Shown piece after piece: positions 53,769-62,067 of a stretch of 64,000 nucleotides of DNA. Source of the stretch: Catenulispora sp. MAP5-51 (GTDB taxonomy: Bacteria > Actinomycetota > Actinomycetes > Streptomycetales > Catenulisporaceae); assembly GCF_041261205.1 (NCBI RefSeq), contig NZ_JBGCCH010000039.1:1-64000 (forward strand), in the 5' to 3' direction. How positions within the stretch are numbered: position 1 is the first letter of the stretch; each line of letters opens with the position of its first letter. A program made the translations under genes and the position numbers. A model generated the notes under the pieces. That model was not told the DNA's origin. It did not search any database and saw nothing but the letters and a program-made list of their open reading frames with translations.

Positions 53769-54503
53769 GTGACACGCTTGCACGAACGCTTCGGCGCGCG
53801 CTTGGCCCTGACACTGTTCGTCGCGGTCCCGGCCGCCGCGCTGGCCGGCCTGATCGCGGTCGCGGTGGAGAGCGCCTGGGACCCGTTCCGTGAGCTCGAT
53901 CAGAACACCGCCACCTACCTGCACGTCCACGCGGCAGGGCATCCGCTGGTCATCAAGACCCTGCTGCGGATCTCGGACTACGGCGGCCCGACTCCCTCGC
54001 GCATCCTGATCGCGGTCCTCGCGGTGGTGCTGTGGGTACGCGGCGCGCGCCGGCTGGCGGTGTGGGCAGCCTCGACGATGATCGCCGGCGCGATCCTCGA
54101 CAGCGGGCTGAAGCTGCTGGTCGACCGGGCCCGGCCGCATCTGCCGAACCCCTTCGCGCATGCTCCCGGTGCGTCCTTTCCCTCCGGCCACTCCATGGCC
54201 TCCGCGTTGGCCGCCGGGATCATCGTCCTGGTGGTGCTGCCGCTGGTGGGCCGGGTCGGCACGATCGTGGCGTGGACGGTGGCGGGGCTGGCCGTGTTCG
54301 CCGTCGGGTACAGCCGGGTGGCGCTGGGCGTGCACTGGGTCACGGACGTCGTGGGGGCCTGGCTGTTGGCCGTCGCGCTGCTCGCGGCCACGGTGTCGGC
54401 GTTCCAGACCTGGCGCGTCGAGCACGGGCTGCGGCCGGCCCATCCGCTGGCCGAGGGCGTGGAGCCTGAGGAGTCGGAAGAGCTTTCTGGAGGTGGGGAA
54501 TGA
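53769..54503 (+). CDS. PAP2-family membrane phosphatase (first copy)
   Basis: GTG 53769, 244 residues, six TM helices. The three phosphatase motifs are complete: K-x6-R-P in 'KLLVDRARPHLPNP', P-S-G-H in 'GASFPSGHSMASALAAG', and S-R-x5-H-x3-D in 'YSRVALGVHWVTDVVG'. Such enzymes remove phosphate from phosphatidic acid, undecaprenyl pyrophosphate or related lipids outside the membrane. The acidic tail (EPEESEEL) is unusual. Its stop overlaps the second PAP2 gene (ATGA). Confidence 0.92.
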   Translation: MTRLHERFGARLALTLFVAVPAAALAGLIAVAVESAWDPFRELDQNTATYLHVHAAGHPLVIKTLLRISDYGGPTPSRILIAVLAVVLWVRGARRLAVWAASTMIAGAILDSGLKLLVDRARPHLPNPFAHAPGASFPSGHSMASALAAGIIVLVVLPLVGRVGTIVAWTVAGLAVFAVGYSRVALGVHWVTDVVGAWLLAVALLAATVSAFQTWRVEHGLRPAHPLAEGVEPEESEELSGGGE

Positions 54504-55189
54504 CAGCATCGGCGACCGGGGCCGCGCCGACGCGCGACCTGCGCCGTGCCGGGCTGCGGCTGGTCCTCGGAGCGGTCGTGGTCTTCGCGGTGCTGGCCGC
54601 CGCGGGCTGGCTGGTCACCGGGCCGGCCGCCCACGTGTGGCCGTTGAGCGTCGAGGACTGGGTGAACCGGACCCTGGCGCAGCACCGGAATCCGACCCTG
54701 AACGACATATCAGGGTTCTTCTCAACCGTCGCGAACACTCCGTCAGCCATCGCGCTGAGCGTGGTGGCCTTCGTCGCGATCAGGGTCCTGACCCATCGCT
54801 GGGTCGAGTCGGTATTCGTGGCGACCGCGCTGATCGTCGAGCTGAGCATCTTCCTGGTGACCACGATGGTGGTCGACCGGGCCCGGCCGGCGGTCGTCCA
54901 CCTGGACACCGCCCCGCCGACCTCCAGTTTCCCGTCCGGCCACACGGCCGCGGCCACGGCGCTGTACGCGGCGGTGGCGCTGGTGGCGTGGCGGCACGGG
55001 ACCGCGTGGCCGGTGTGGCTGCTGCTGGCGATGCCCTGCGCGGTCGGCCTGTCTCGGCTGTACCGGGGCATGCACCACCCCAGCGACGTCGTCGCGGGGA
55101 TGGTGCTGGGGACGTTGTGTGTGCTGCTCGCCAAGCGTGTCGTCCTGGCCGAACCGGCACCGGCGGTCAGGCGTCGGGGTCGGCGGTGA
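54500..55189 (+). CDS. PAP2-family membrane phosphatase (second copy)
   Basis: 229 residues, six TM helices. Motif 1 is shortened to 'MVVDRARPAVVHLDTAPPTS' with the Lys replaced (T-T-M-V-V-D-R-A-R-P). Motif 2 is 'SFPSGHTAAATALYA' and motif 3 'LSRLYRGMHHPSDVVAG' is complete. It is a paralogue of its neighbour rather than a duplicate at high identity. Translation is coupled to the first copy. The pair probably acts in phospholipid or cell-wall lipid recycling. The last 23 bases overlap the convergent YihY gene. Confidence 0.9.
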   Translation: MTASATGAAPTRDLRRAGLRLVLGAVVVFAVLAAAGWLVTGPAAHVWPLSVEDWVNRTLAQHRNPTLNDISGFFSTVANTPSAIALSVVAFVAIRVLTHRWVESVFVATALIVELSIFLVTTMVVDRARPAVVHLDTAPPTSSFPSGHTAAATALYAAVALVAWRHGTAWPVWLLLAMPCAVGLSRLYRGMHHPSDVVAGMVLGTLCVLLAKRVVLAEPAPAVRRRGRR

Positions 55190-56141
55190 CCGGAGCACCC
55201 GCCCCGGCCCGGCGGCTCTCCAACTGCGCGGCGAACGCTATCCCGTAGAACAGCGCGATGGCGCTCAGGTTCGACCACAGCAGGAAGGCCAGCACCGCCG
55301 TCAGCGGACCGTAGGTGGTGCCGAAAGTGTGGCTGCCCTCGACGTACCACGACAGCGCGGCGGTCAAAGCGAGCCACACCACCAGCGAGACCGCGGCCCC
55401 GAACACGAGCCAGGTGGCCGAGGGCTGCCGCCGCCGGGGCGCCTTGCGGAACAGGATCCCGGCGGAGACCAGGGCCAGCAGGGTGCCGACCGGCCACCGA
55501 ACCAGGTTCCAGAGATCCAGGGCGCCCGGCGACCAGTGGTAGGCGTCGCCCAAGGAGCGGCCGAAGGACTCGCCGAAGACCAGCAGCGCCAGACCGCACG
55601 CGATCGGCACCCCGGCCAGCACAGCGCGCAGGAACGCGCCGCCGTACTTGGCCGGGAAGGGACGGTCGCGCTGCACGCCGTAGATCCGGTTCGCGCCGCG
55701 CTCGACCTGGCCCATCGCCACGGTCAGGGACACCAGCGCCGCCGCCAGACCCAGCCACACCGCCGAGCGGCCGCCGTCCCCGGCGCCCTGCAACGCCTGG
55801 CCGACGGCGGCCCGGCTCGCCGGCGGCGTGACGCGCTCGATGGTGTCCTGCAGGGCCTGGCCCCAGCGCGCGTCGTGCGCCGTCTGCGCCAAGCCCACCA
55901 AGGCGATCAGGCCGGGGATGGCGGTGAGCGCCATCTGCAGGGCCAGGGCGCGGGCGTGGCTGAAGCCGTCGCCGTAGCGCAGGCGGACGAACGCGTCGCG
56001 CAGCAGTGTCCCGGTCCCGGTGCGGCGCAGGGTGCGCCAGGCATCGTCCGCAGACAGTTCCTGGCCCGACATGGTCCTGGTCTGCGGCACCTTCGTCGTG
56101 GTCGACATGGTCCGCCGGATGTCCACGACGCGCGTAATCAT
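55167..56141 (-). CDS. YihY/virulence factor BrkB-family membrane protein
   Basis: 324 residues with about six TM helices. N-terminal 'DAFVRLRYGDGFSHARALAL' and 'QMALTAIPGLIALVGLAQTA' (conserved S-x-A-R-x-x-A-x-x-x-x-x-A-x-P), then 'GQVERGANRIYGVQRDRPFP' (the N-x-x-Y-x-V-x-x-x-R motif) and 'TTYGPLTAVLAFLLWSNLSA' (Y-G-x-L-x-x-x-x-x-x-L-x-W) identify the family. An exporter or lipid-related role has been proposed for the family, which was earlier mis-called RNase BN. It is convergent with the PAP2 genes and divergent from the lipid kinase, consistent with an envelope-lipid cluster. Confidence 0.9.
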   Translation of the reverse strand: MITRVVDIRRTMSTTTKVPQTRTMSGQELSADDAWRTLRRTGTGTLLRDAFVRLRYGDGFSHARALALQMALTAIPGLIALVGLAQTAHDARWGQALQDTIERVTPPASRAAVGQALQGAGDGGRSAVWLGLAAALVSLTVAMGQVERGANRIYGVQRDRPFPAKYGGAFLRAVLAGVPIACGLALLVFGESFGRSLGDAYHWSPGALDLWNLVRWPVGTLLALVSAGILFRKAPRRRQPSATWLVFGAAVSLVVWLALTAALSWYVEGSHTFGTTYGPLTAVLAFLLWSNLSAIALFYGIAFAAQLESRRAGAGAPVTADPDA

Positions 56142-56180
56142 GCGCGGTTTGGGTTATGCGCACGCGGCTACCAGGAGACG

Positions 56181-57077
56181 GTGAATCAGGTCGCGCTCGT
56201 GATCCATGAAGACAAGCTCGCGGCATTGCGCGGGGACGACCCCCGCGATCTGCTGCGCTGGGCGCTGCGGGAGCACGGAGAACCGCCGCCGAAGCTGTAC
56301 GCCACCAGCAACGAGGACGCCGGAGGGAAGGCAGCGCGCACCGCGCTGGCCGACGGCGCGGAGCTCGTTGTGGTCTGCGGCGGCGACGGGACGGTGAGCG
56401 CCTGCGCCGCAGCCCTGGCCGGGACCGGCATCCCGATGGCGGTGATACCGATCGGGACGGGGAACCTGGTGGCCCGGAACCTGGGCGTCCCGCGTGATGT
56501 GGAGGAGGCGGTGGCGGTCGCCGTCAACGGCGTCGATCAGGCCATTGATCTGGGCCGGTTGGACGACGGAGTGATGGTCGGCATGGCGGGCGTCGGCCTG
56601 GACGCCGCGATGGTGCAGGACGCCCCGCGCTGGCTGAAGCGCCGGATCGGCTGGCCGGCCTACGTGGTCTCGCTGGTCCGGCATCTGGCGGACCAGGGCT
56701 TCGCGGCGACGATCGAGGTGGACGGCCGCCGCACCCGGCACAAGCACGTCCGCATGGTCGTCATCGGCAACGTCGGCGCGCTGCACGGCGGCATATCGCT
56801 GTTCCCCGACGCCCGGCCCGACGACGGCGTGCTGGAGGTCGCGATCCTCGCGCCCCGCACCGTCTTCGGCTGGGCGTCGGTCGTCGCGCGCCTGGTACGC
56901 GGAGGGGGTCGCTCACCGGTCGTCGAGCGGCTCCGTGGGCGGCACATCGTGGTGCGCGGCCGGCGTCCGCTGCGACGGGAAGCCGATGGGGAGCCGCTTG
57001 CGGACGGCCGGGTGCTGGACGTCAAGGTCGCGCCGAAAGCGTTGCTGCTGCGGCTGAAACAACCGCTGGACCGGTAG
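56181..57077 (+). CDS. Diacylglycerol kinase catalytic-domain (DgkB/LCB5-type) protein
   Basis: GTG 56181 with CAGGAGAC upstream, 298 residues. The ATP-binding 'VVCGGDGTVSACAAALAGTG' (GGDGT), 'AVIPIGTGNLVARNLGVP' (G-T-G-N-x-x-A-R) and 'GMAGVGLDAAMV' mark the soluble diacylglycerol/sphingosine-type lipid kinases. It would make phosphatidic acid from diacylglycerol, the reverse of the PAP2 reaction encoded two genes away. Its 3' end overlaps the convergent GlxA-type gene by 56 bases. Confidence 0.92.
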   Translation: MNQVALVIHEDKLAALRGDDPRDLLRWALREHGEPPPKLYATSNEDAGGKAARTALADGAELVVVCGGDGTVSACAAALAGTGIPMAVIPIGTGNLVARNLGVPRDVEEAVAVAVNGVDQAIDLGRLDDGVMVGMAGVGLDAAMVQDAPRWLKRRIGWPAYVVSLVRHLADQGFAATIEVDGRRTRHKHVRMVVIGNVGALHGGISLFPDARPDDGVLEVAILAPRTVFGWASVVARLVRGGGRSPVVERLRGRHIVVRGRRPLRREADGEPLADGRVLDVKVAPKALLLRLKQPLDR

Positions 57078-58059
57078 CGACTGGATGCTCCCCTTGGAAC
57101 GTCTTGCGATAGGCCTGCGGCGAGACGCCGACCGCCGTGTGGAAGTGGCCCCGCAGCGATGCCGAACTTCCGAAACCGACGCTTCTGGCCAGACGGTCAA
57201 TGGGTAGATCGCTGCTCTCCAACAGGTGCCGGGCGTACTCGACGCGCTGCTGGATGAGCCAGTCGACCGGCGTCATGCCGACCTCCTGGCGGAAGCGGCG
57301 AGTCAGGGTTCGGACACTCATGCCCGCGTGGCGCGCGAGTTCGTCCAGCGGTAGCGGCTGGTCCAGGTGCTGCATGGCCCAGACTCGGGTGGCCGAGGTC
57401 GAGGCGTCGGTGGGGCCGGGGACGGCGCGTTCGATGTACTGCGCCTGACCGCCCTCGCGCCACGGCGGGACCACGCATTGGCGGGCCGCCCGGTTGGCGA
57501 CCGCGCTGCCGTGGTCGCGCCGGATGAGGTGCAGGCACAGATCGACGCCCGCGGCCACGCCCGCCGAGGTGAGGACGTCGCCGTCGTCGACGAACAGCAC
57601 GTCGGCGTCCCAGTCGACGGCCGGGAACAGGCGGCGGCAGTCCTCGGCCTCCTCCCAGTGCGTGGTCGCGGGGCGGCCGTCGAGCAGTCCGGCCGCTGCC
57701 AGCAGGACCGCGGCGGTGCAGATCGAGACCACGCGCGTTCCCGGGCGCAGGGCCGCGAAGACGCCGACGGGCAGCGCCGGATCGGTCCCGCCGGGGCCCG
57801 CGGGCTGCCACGCGAAGGGCGGCACCACGAGGGTGTCCGCGGTGGCCAGGGCCTCGATGCCGTGCTCCACACCGATGGTGAAGTCGGCGGCGGTGGTGAC
57901 CGGGCCGCCGTCGGGTGAGCACGTGACGACCTCGTACAGGGGCGCGCCGTCGGGACCGCGGGCGGAGCCGAAGACGCGCGCCGGGATGCCGAGTTCGAAG
58001 GGGAACACCTGCGGGAGTGCCAGGACGACGATGCGGTGGGGTCTGCGAGCAACGACCAT
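57022..58059 (-). CDS. GlxA-family regulator (DJ-1/PfpI domain plus AraC HTH)
   Basis: ATG 58059 gives 345 residues; in-frame upstream ATGs in the 18-nt repeats allow longer forms up to 394. Residues about 10-180 are a DJ-1/PfpI-like domain (IVVLALPQVFPFELGIPARV, 'VVSICTAAVLLAAAGLLDGR', with the nucleophile-elbow Cys in S-I-C-T-A). Residues about 225-320 are two AraC HTHs (LPLDELARHAGMSVRTLTRR, 'LPIDRLARSVGFGSSASLRG'). Such proteins sense small metabolites. It is divergent from a quinone oxidoreductase gene, its probable target. Confidence 0.9.
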   Translation of the reverse strand: MVVARRPHRIVVLALPQVFPFELGIPARVFGSARGPDGAPLYEVVTCSPDGGPVTTAADFTIGVEHGIEALATADTLVVPPFAWQPAGPGGTDPALPVGVFAALRPGTRVVSICTAAVLLAAAGLLDGRPATTHWEEAEDCRRLFPAVDWDADVLFVDDGDVLTSAGVAAGVDLCLHLIRRDHGSAVANRAARQCVVPPWREGGQAQYIERAVPGPTDASTSATRVWAMQHLDQPLPLDELARHAGMSVRTLTRRFRQEVGMTPVDWLIQQRVEYARHLLESSDLPIDRLARSVGFGSSASLRGHFHTAVGVSPQAYRKTFQGEHPVATGPAVVSAAAATLSARP

Positions 58060-58146
58060 GGCCGGATCTGTACTCGTGGCCAGAGCTGTACTCATGGCCA
58101 GAGCTGTATCCATGGCCAGATCTGTACTCATGGCCAAATCTTTGCG
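58057..58146. repeat. Five 18-nt tandem repeats between glxA-like gene and oxidoreductase
   Basis: Units at 58057, 58075, 58093, 58111 and 58129, all variants of CATGGCCAGATCTGTACT. The repeat starts on the regulator's own ATG and runs 90 bases into the divergent region. On the minus strand each unit is six codons (A-M-S-T-D/A-L), four of the five with an in-frame ATG. The units could be binding sites for the regulator, a variable N-terminal tail, or both. Confidence 0.8.
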
Positions 58147-58242
58147 CACATCGTCGCTGGGGACACTTTCAGGGGTCCGGTCGTGGCCTCGAAAATAGTC
58201 ATGCAAGCAGCTCTGAACTCGTCACGAAGAAGGAAAACGTTG

Positions 58243-59184
58243 ATGCGCGCGATCAGTCAGGAAGTCCTGGGCGGACCCGAAGTCCTGTCCGTCGTCGAAC
58301 GGCCGCTGCCGGCGCTCGGGCCCTCCGACGTCCTGGTGCGGGTGCACGCCGCCGGGGTGAACCCGACCGACTGGCTGCACCGGAACACCGGCCTGTATCT
58401 GGGCCGACCGCCGTTCGTCGTCGGATGGGACGTCTCCGGCGTGGTGGAGGCCATCGGGGTCGGCGTCACGATCCTCGAGCCCGGCGACGAGGTCTTCGGC
58501 ATGCTCGACTATCCGCGCGGCGCCGGCGGTTACGCGGAATACGCCGCGGCTCCGGCGCGGAACTTCGTGCGCAAGCCCGAGGGGCTCGACCACGTCCACG
58601 CGGCGGCGCTGCCGGTGGTCGCGCTCACGGCGTGGCAGGCCCTGGTCGACACCGCTCGGATCCAGCCCGGTCAGCGGGTGCTGATTCACGCCGCGGCCGG
58701 CGGGGTGGGTCATGTCGCGGTACAGATCGCCAAGGCGCGGGGCGCGTATGTGATCGGCACCGCCAGCGCGGGCAAGCACGAGTTCGTGCGCGGTCTGGGC
58801 GCCGACGAGGTGATCGACTACACCACGACCGACTTCGCCGAGACCGTGCGAGACGTCGATGTGGTCTTCGACGCGGTCGGCGGGGACTACGGCCTGCGCT
58901 CGCTGCGCACCATGCGGCCCGGCGGCACCCTGGTGGCCATCGTGTTCTCGAACCGGGAGCAGGTGGTGGCGCAGGCGAAGGAGTACGGCGTGCGGGTGAA
59001 GCACCTGACCGTCGAAGCCGACCAGGCCGGGATGGCGGCGGTCGCGGAGCTCGTCGAACAGGGCCGGCTGCGGGTGCACGTGGACGCCGTGCTGCCGCTG
59101 GAACAGGCAGGCGAGGCGCAGCGGCGCGGCGAGACCGGACGGACGACCGGAAAGCTCGTACTGGCGGTTCGCTCGGACGTTTGA
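58243..59184 (+). CDS. NADP-dependent quinone oxidoreductase-like (MDR superfamily)
   Basis: ATG 58243 with AAGGAAAAC upstream gives 313 residues. The GroES-like N-terminal domain (VLVRVHAAGVNPTDWLHRNT, 'VVGWDVSGVVEAIG') is followed by a Rossmann domain with 'LIHAAAGGVGHVAVQIAKAR' and 'GADEVIDYTTTDF'. No zinc-binding Cys cluster is present, so it belongs to the zinc-free QOR group. It probably reduces quinones or enones with NADPH. Likely regulated by the divergent GlxA-type protein. Confidence 0.93.
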   Translation: MRAISQEVLGGPEVLSVVERPLPALGPSDVLVRVHAAGVNPTDWLHRNTGLYLGRPPFVVGWDVSGVVEAIGVGVTILEPGDEVFGMLDYPRGAGGYAEYAAAPARNFVRKPEGLDHVHAAALPVVALTAWQALVDTARIQPGQRVLIHAAAGGVGHVAVQIAKARGAYVIGTASAGKHEFVRGLGADEVIDYTTTDFAETVRDVDVVFDAVGGDYGLRSLRTMRPGGTLVAIVFSNREQVVAQAKEYGVRVKHLTVEADQAGMAAVAELVEQGRLRVHVDAVLPLEQAGEAQRRGETGRTTGKLVLAVRSDV

Positions 59185-59229
59185 AGTCCTTCCCTTTGGT
59201 CACACGGTATCCCGACTCAGGGAGGCGTC

Positions 59230-59823
59230 ATGATCATCGGTGTTATAGCGGCGATCGTCATCGTCGTAGGCCTCGCCATCGCGGCCGTGGAGTACGACCG
59301 GCGCCGGAAGCGTGCCGCTTTCGGCGCCGAATACGAGGCGCTCGTCGAGCAGGAGGGCAGCCGCCGGGCCGCCGACAAGGAGCTGGGCCGCCGGCGGCGG
59401 GCGTACTCGAACCTGGATCTCAGGCCTCTGGGAGCCCAGGAGCGCGACAGCTACGCCGCGGAATGGCGGAAGGTGCAGGAGTCCTTCGTCGACGACCCCG
59501 CCACCGCCCTGAACGACGCCGAGGCCGCGGTGGTCCGCCTGGCCCGCTTCCGGGGCTACCCGGGCGGCGACGGCGAGGCACTGCTGGAGCTGCTCTCCGT
59601 CCCGCACGCGACCGCCGTCTCGGGCTACCGCGAGGCGGCCCAGGTCCGGCAGACCACGGAAACGGATCCTCAGGGCACGTCCACTGAGAGCATCCGCCAG
59701 GCCTTCCAGAAGTACGCCGCGCTGTTCAACGACATGCTCACCGCAGCCGGCCAGGACGAGGGCACGCACCAGAGCCGGAGCTCGGACGTCGAGCCGGCAG
59801 ACAGCGTGGAGGTGGGTCGATGA
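59230..59823 (+). CDS. Membrane-anchored protein with W-Q-F-DP domain (unknown function)
   Basis: 197 residues. An N-terminal TM helix (IIGVIAAIVIVVGLAIAA, residues 2-19) is followed by a basic stretch (EYDRRRKR) and then a domain containing 'YAAEWRKVQESFVDDPATAL', 'NDAEAAVVRLARFRGYPGG'. The core W-x-x-V-Q-x-x-F-V-x-D-P recurs in the next gene as 'WSSVQATFVEDPHRSV'. The C-terminus is helical, then Ser/Asp-rich. GTG or ATG overlap couples it to the following gene (ATGA). Function unrecognised; probably a peripheral scaffold or stress protein. Confidence 0.7.
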   Translation: MIIGVIAAIVIVVGLAIAAVEYDRRRKRAAFGAEYEALVEQEGSRRAADKELGRRRRAYSNLDLRPLGAQERDSYAAEWRKVQESFVDDPATALNDAEAAVVRLARFRGYPGGDGEALLELLSVPHATAVSGYREAAQVRQTTETDPQGTSTESIRQAFQKYAALFNDMLTAAGQDEGTHQSRSSDVEPADSVEVGR

Positions 59824-60563
59824 ACGAGCACACTGCTGTAGAGCACGAAGACATCACTGACGAGGAGAAGTCGACCGAGCCCGGATTCCGCACGGTCACC
59901 TACACTTCGCCCGGGTTCGACACCGGCGCTGAAGACACGGAAGACACGGAAGACAGGGAAGACGCGGAAGACAGGGAAGACAGGGAAGACACGGTCACCG
60001 GCTCCCACACCGAGACTCAGGCTGAGGCCCAGGCCGACAAGCAGGCCGAGGCTGAGACAGAAGCCGGCTTCGGCCCCAGCCACTACACCGAGCCTGAGCC
60101 CGAGACCGAGAGCGAAGCCGGCTTCGGCTCCAGCTCCTACACCGAGGCCGAGACGGAGGCTGAGACCGGCTTCGACTCCGACTCCGACTCCGACTCCGAC
60201 TTCGCCACCGCCACCGCCACCAACACCGAGGCCCAGACCGAATCCCCTGCGGCAGCCGCGGACACCGTCGCCGAACCCCTGCTGGGAGCGGCCTCCGCCG
60301 AGGCCTTCATCGACCGCTGGTCCTCGGTCCAGGCCACCTTCGTCGAGGACCCGCACCGCTCCGTCACGGAGGCCGACACGCTCCTGACCGAGGTCCTCAC
60401 CGCGTACCAGCAGGCCATCGAACAGCGGCGCGCGCAGATCGCCGGCTCCGGGGCCGGCAGCACCGGCGGTACCGACAGCGCCGGCAGCGCCCCGGACACC
60501 GAAGGCCTGCGGCTGGCCCTGCTGGAGTACCGGAGCATCATCACCGCGATGGTCGGCGTTTGA
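59820..60563 (+). CDS. Acidic low-complexity protein ending in the same W-Q-F-DP domain
   Basis: 247 residues. Residues 30-140 are strongly acidic and repetitive: (E-D-T/R) units encoded by GAAGACACG/GAAGACAGG 9-nt repeats (about 59929-59991), then imperfect E-T-E-A-G-F-G-x-S-x-Y-T-E repeats and a D-S-D-S run. The C-terminal 95 residues hold 'AFIDRWSSVQATFVEDPHRS', 'VTEADTLLTEVLTAYQQAIE', the same motif as the membrane-anchored neighbour. The two proteins are thus paralogous at the domain level, one anchored and one with a disordered acidic arm. Function unknown. The DUF1345 gene overlaps its stop. Confidence 0.75.
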   Translation: MNEHTAVEHEDITDEEKSTEPGFRTVTYTSPGFDTGAEDTEDTEDREDAEDREDREDTVTGSHTETQAEAQADKQAEAETEAGFGPSHYTEPEPETESEAGFGSSSYTEAETEAETGFDSDSDSDSDFATATATNTEAQTESPAAAADTVAEPLLGAASAEAFIDRWSSVQATFVEDPHRSVTEADTLLTEVLTAYQQAIEQRRAQIAGSGAGSTGGTDSAGSAPDTEGLRLALLEYRSIITAMVGV

Positions 60564-61195
60564 CCCTCTCGGCCACAGCCGGTACTCGGCTCACCACGGC
60601 GCTCGGCGCGGGCTTGCTCGCCGGCGCCGTGGCGGCGTTGTCGGGGGCGGGGCGTACGGCCCCGCTCGTCGGCTGGGATGTGCTGGCGCTCGTCTTCGGG
60701 GGCTGGACGTGGCGTGCGGTGTGGCCGCTGGGCCCCTCGCAGACCCGGGCTCATGCGCAGGACGACAACCCCAGCCGCGACCTGGCCGACGCGCTGCTGA
60801 TCGGGGCGGCGGTGGCCAGCCTGGCGGCGGTCGGCGTCGTCCTGTTCGGGGCCTCGCACGCCCCCGGGGCCGACCGCTACGTTCAGGCCGCGCTGGCGGT
60901 GTTCTCGGTCTTCGTGTCCTGGGCGCTGGTCCACACCGTCTTCAGCCTCAAGTACGCCCGGCTGTACTACCAGGGCACCCCCGGCGGCATCGACTTCAAC
61001 GAGACCGAGCCGCCGCAGTACAGCGACTTCGCCTATCTGGCGTTCACCATCGGGATGACTTTCCAGGTCTCGGACACGAATCTGCAGACCAAGGAGATCC
61101 GCCGCGCGGCCCTGCGCCACGCCTGGCTGTCGTTCCCGCTCGGCGCGGTCATCATCGCCACCTCGATCAACTTGGTGTCGGGGCTGGCCAAGTAG
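60560..61195 (+). CDS. DUF1345-family integral membrane protein
   Basis: TTG 60560 gives 211 residues with five TM helices. 'HTVFSLKYARLYYQGTPGGI', 'YSDFAYLAFTIGMTFQVSDT' and 'LRHAWLSFPLGAVIIATSIN' are the strongly conserved family blocks (H-T-x-F-x-L-x-Y-A-x-L-Y-Y, D-F-x-Y-x-x-F-x-x-G-x-x-x-Q-x-S-D). Function unknown. The TTG overlaps the previous TGA, suggesting coupled translation with the two W-Q-F-DP proteins. Confidence 0.88.
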   Translation: MTLSATAGTRLTTALGAGLLAGAVAALSGAGRTAPLVGWDVLALVFGGWTWRAVWPLGPSQTRAHAQDDNPSRDLADALLIGAAVASLAAVGVVLFGASHAPGADRYVQAALAVFSVFVSWALVHTVFSLKYARLYYQGTPGGIDFNETEPPQYSDFAYLAFTIGMTFQVSDTNLQTKEIRRAALRHAWLSFPLGAVIIATSINLVSGLAK

Positions 61196-61257
61196 CGCGG
61201 ACCCCGGGCGCGGCGCCGCTAAAATGGGCGGGTCGCACCCAGAACGCAGGAGGTCCG

Positions 61258-62046
61258 TTGCCCGAGGGTGATTCGGTCTTCCGGACCGCCGCGCAGCTGC
61301 ACGAGGCACTGGCCGGCGACGAGCTCGTCCACGCCGACCTGCGCGTCCCGGCGCTGGCCACCACCGATCTGACCGGCCGCCGCGTGCTGGAGAGCGTCGC
61401 CCGCGGCAAGCATCTGCTGACCAGGCTCGAAGGCGGGCTGACGCTGCACACGCACCTGCGGATGGAGGGGCGCTGGGCCGTCTACCGGGCCGGCGAGCGG
61501 TGGAGCGGCGGTCCCGCGTGGCAGATCCGCGCCGTGCTCGGCACCGCCCGCAGCACCGCCGTCGGCTACCGGCTGCCGGTCGTCGAACTGCTCGCCACCG
61601 CCGATGAGGCCGGCGCTGTCGGCCACCTGGGCCCGGACCTGCTCGGCCCGGACTGGGACGCCGCCGAGGCGCTGCGGCGGCTGTCCGCCGATCCCTCCGT
61701 CCCGCTGGCCATGGCCCTGCTGGACCAGCGGAATCTGGCCGGCGTGGGGAACGTCTACGCCAACGAACTCAGCTTCCTGGCCCGCGTCCCGCCCTGGCGG
61801 CCGACCGGCGAGGTCCCCGACCTGGCGAAGATCGTGGACACCGCGCACCGGCTGCTGACGCTCAACCGGCTGCGCCACGGACACGTCACGACCGGCGACA
61901 CCCGCGCCGACCGCCGGAACTGGGTCTACGGCCGGGCCCGGCAGCCCTGCCGGCGCTGCGGGACCCGGATCCTCACCTCGAGCCTCGGGACGCCGCCGCA
62001 GGATCGGGTCGTGTACTGGTGCCCGAAATGCCAGCCGGAGCAGTAG
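61258..62046 (+). CDS. nei: Endonuclease VIII-like DNA glycosylase (Nei/Fpg family)
   Basis: TTG 61258 after AGGAGGTCCG places the essential Pro next to the initiator Met (M-P-E-G-D-S-V), which only this start allows. 262 residues. N-terminal P2 and E3 are catalytic, 'LLTRLEGGLTLHTHLRMEGR' carries the Lys/Met region, 'LLDQRNLAGVGNVYANELSF' is the helix-two-turn-helix, and 'PCRRCGTRI', then 'YWCPKCQPEQ' the zinc finger. It excises oxidised bases from DNA and cleaves the strand by beta/delta elimination. Resembles the Nei2 type of actinobacteria. Confidence 0.93.
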   Translation: MPEGDSVFRTAAQLHEALAGDELVHADLRVPALATTDLTGRRVLESVARGKHLLTRLEGGLTLHTHLRMEGRWAVYRAGERWSGGPAWQIRAVLGTARSTAVGYRLPVVELLATADEAGAVGHLGPDLLGPDWDAAEALRRLSADPSVPLAMALLDQRNLAGVGNVYANELSFLARVPPWRPTGEVPDLAKIVDTAHRLLTLNRLRHGHVTTGDTRADRRNWVYGRARQPCRRCGTRILTSSLGTPPQDRVVYWCPKCQPEQ

Positions 62047-62067
62047 TCGCGTCGCGGCTGCCGAAGA

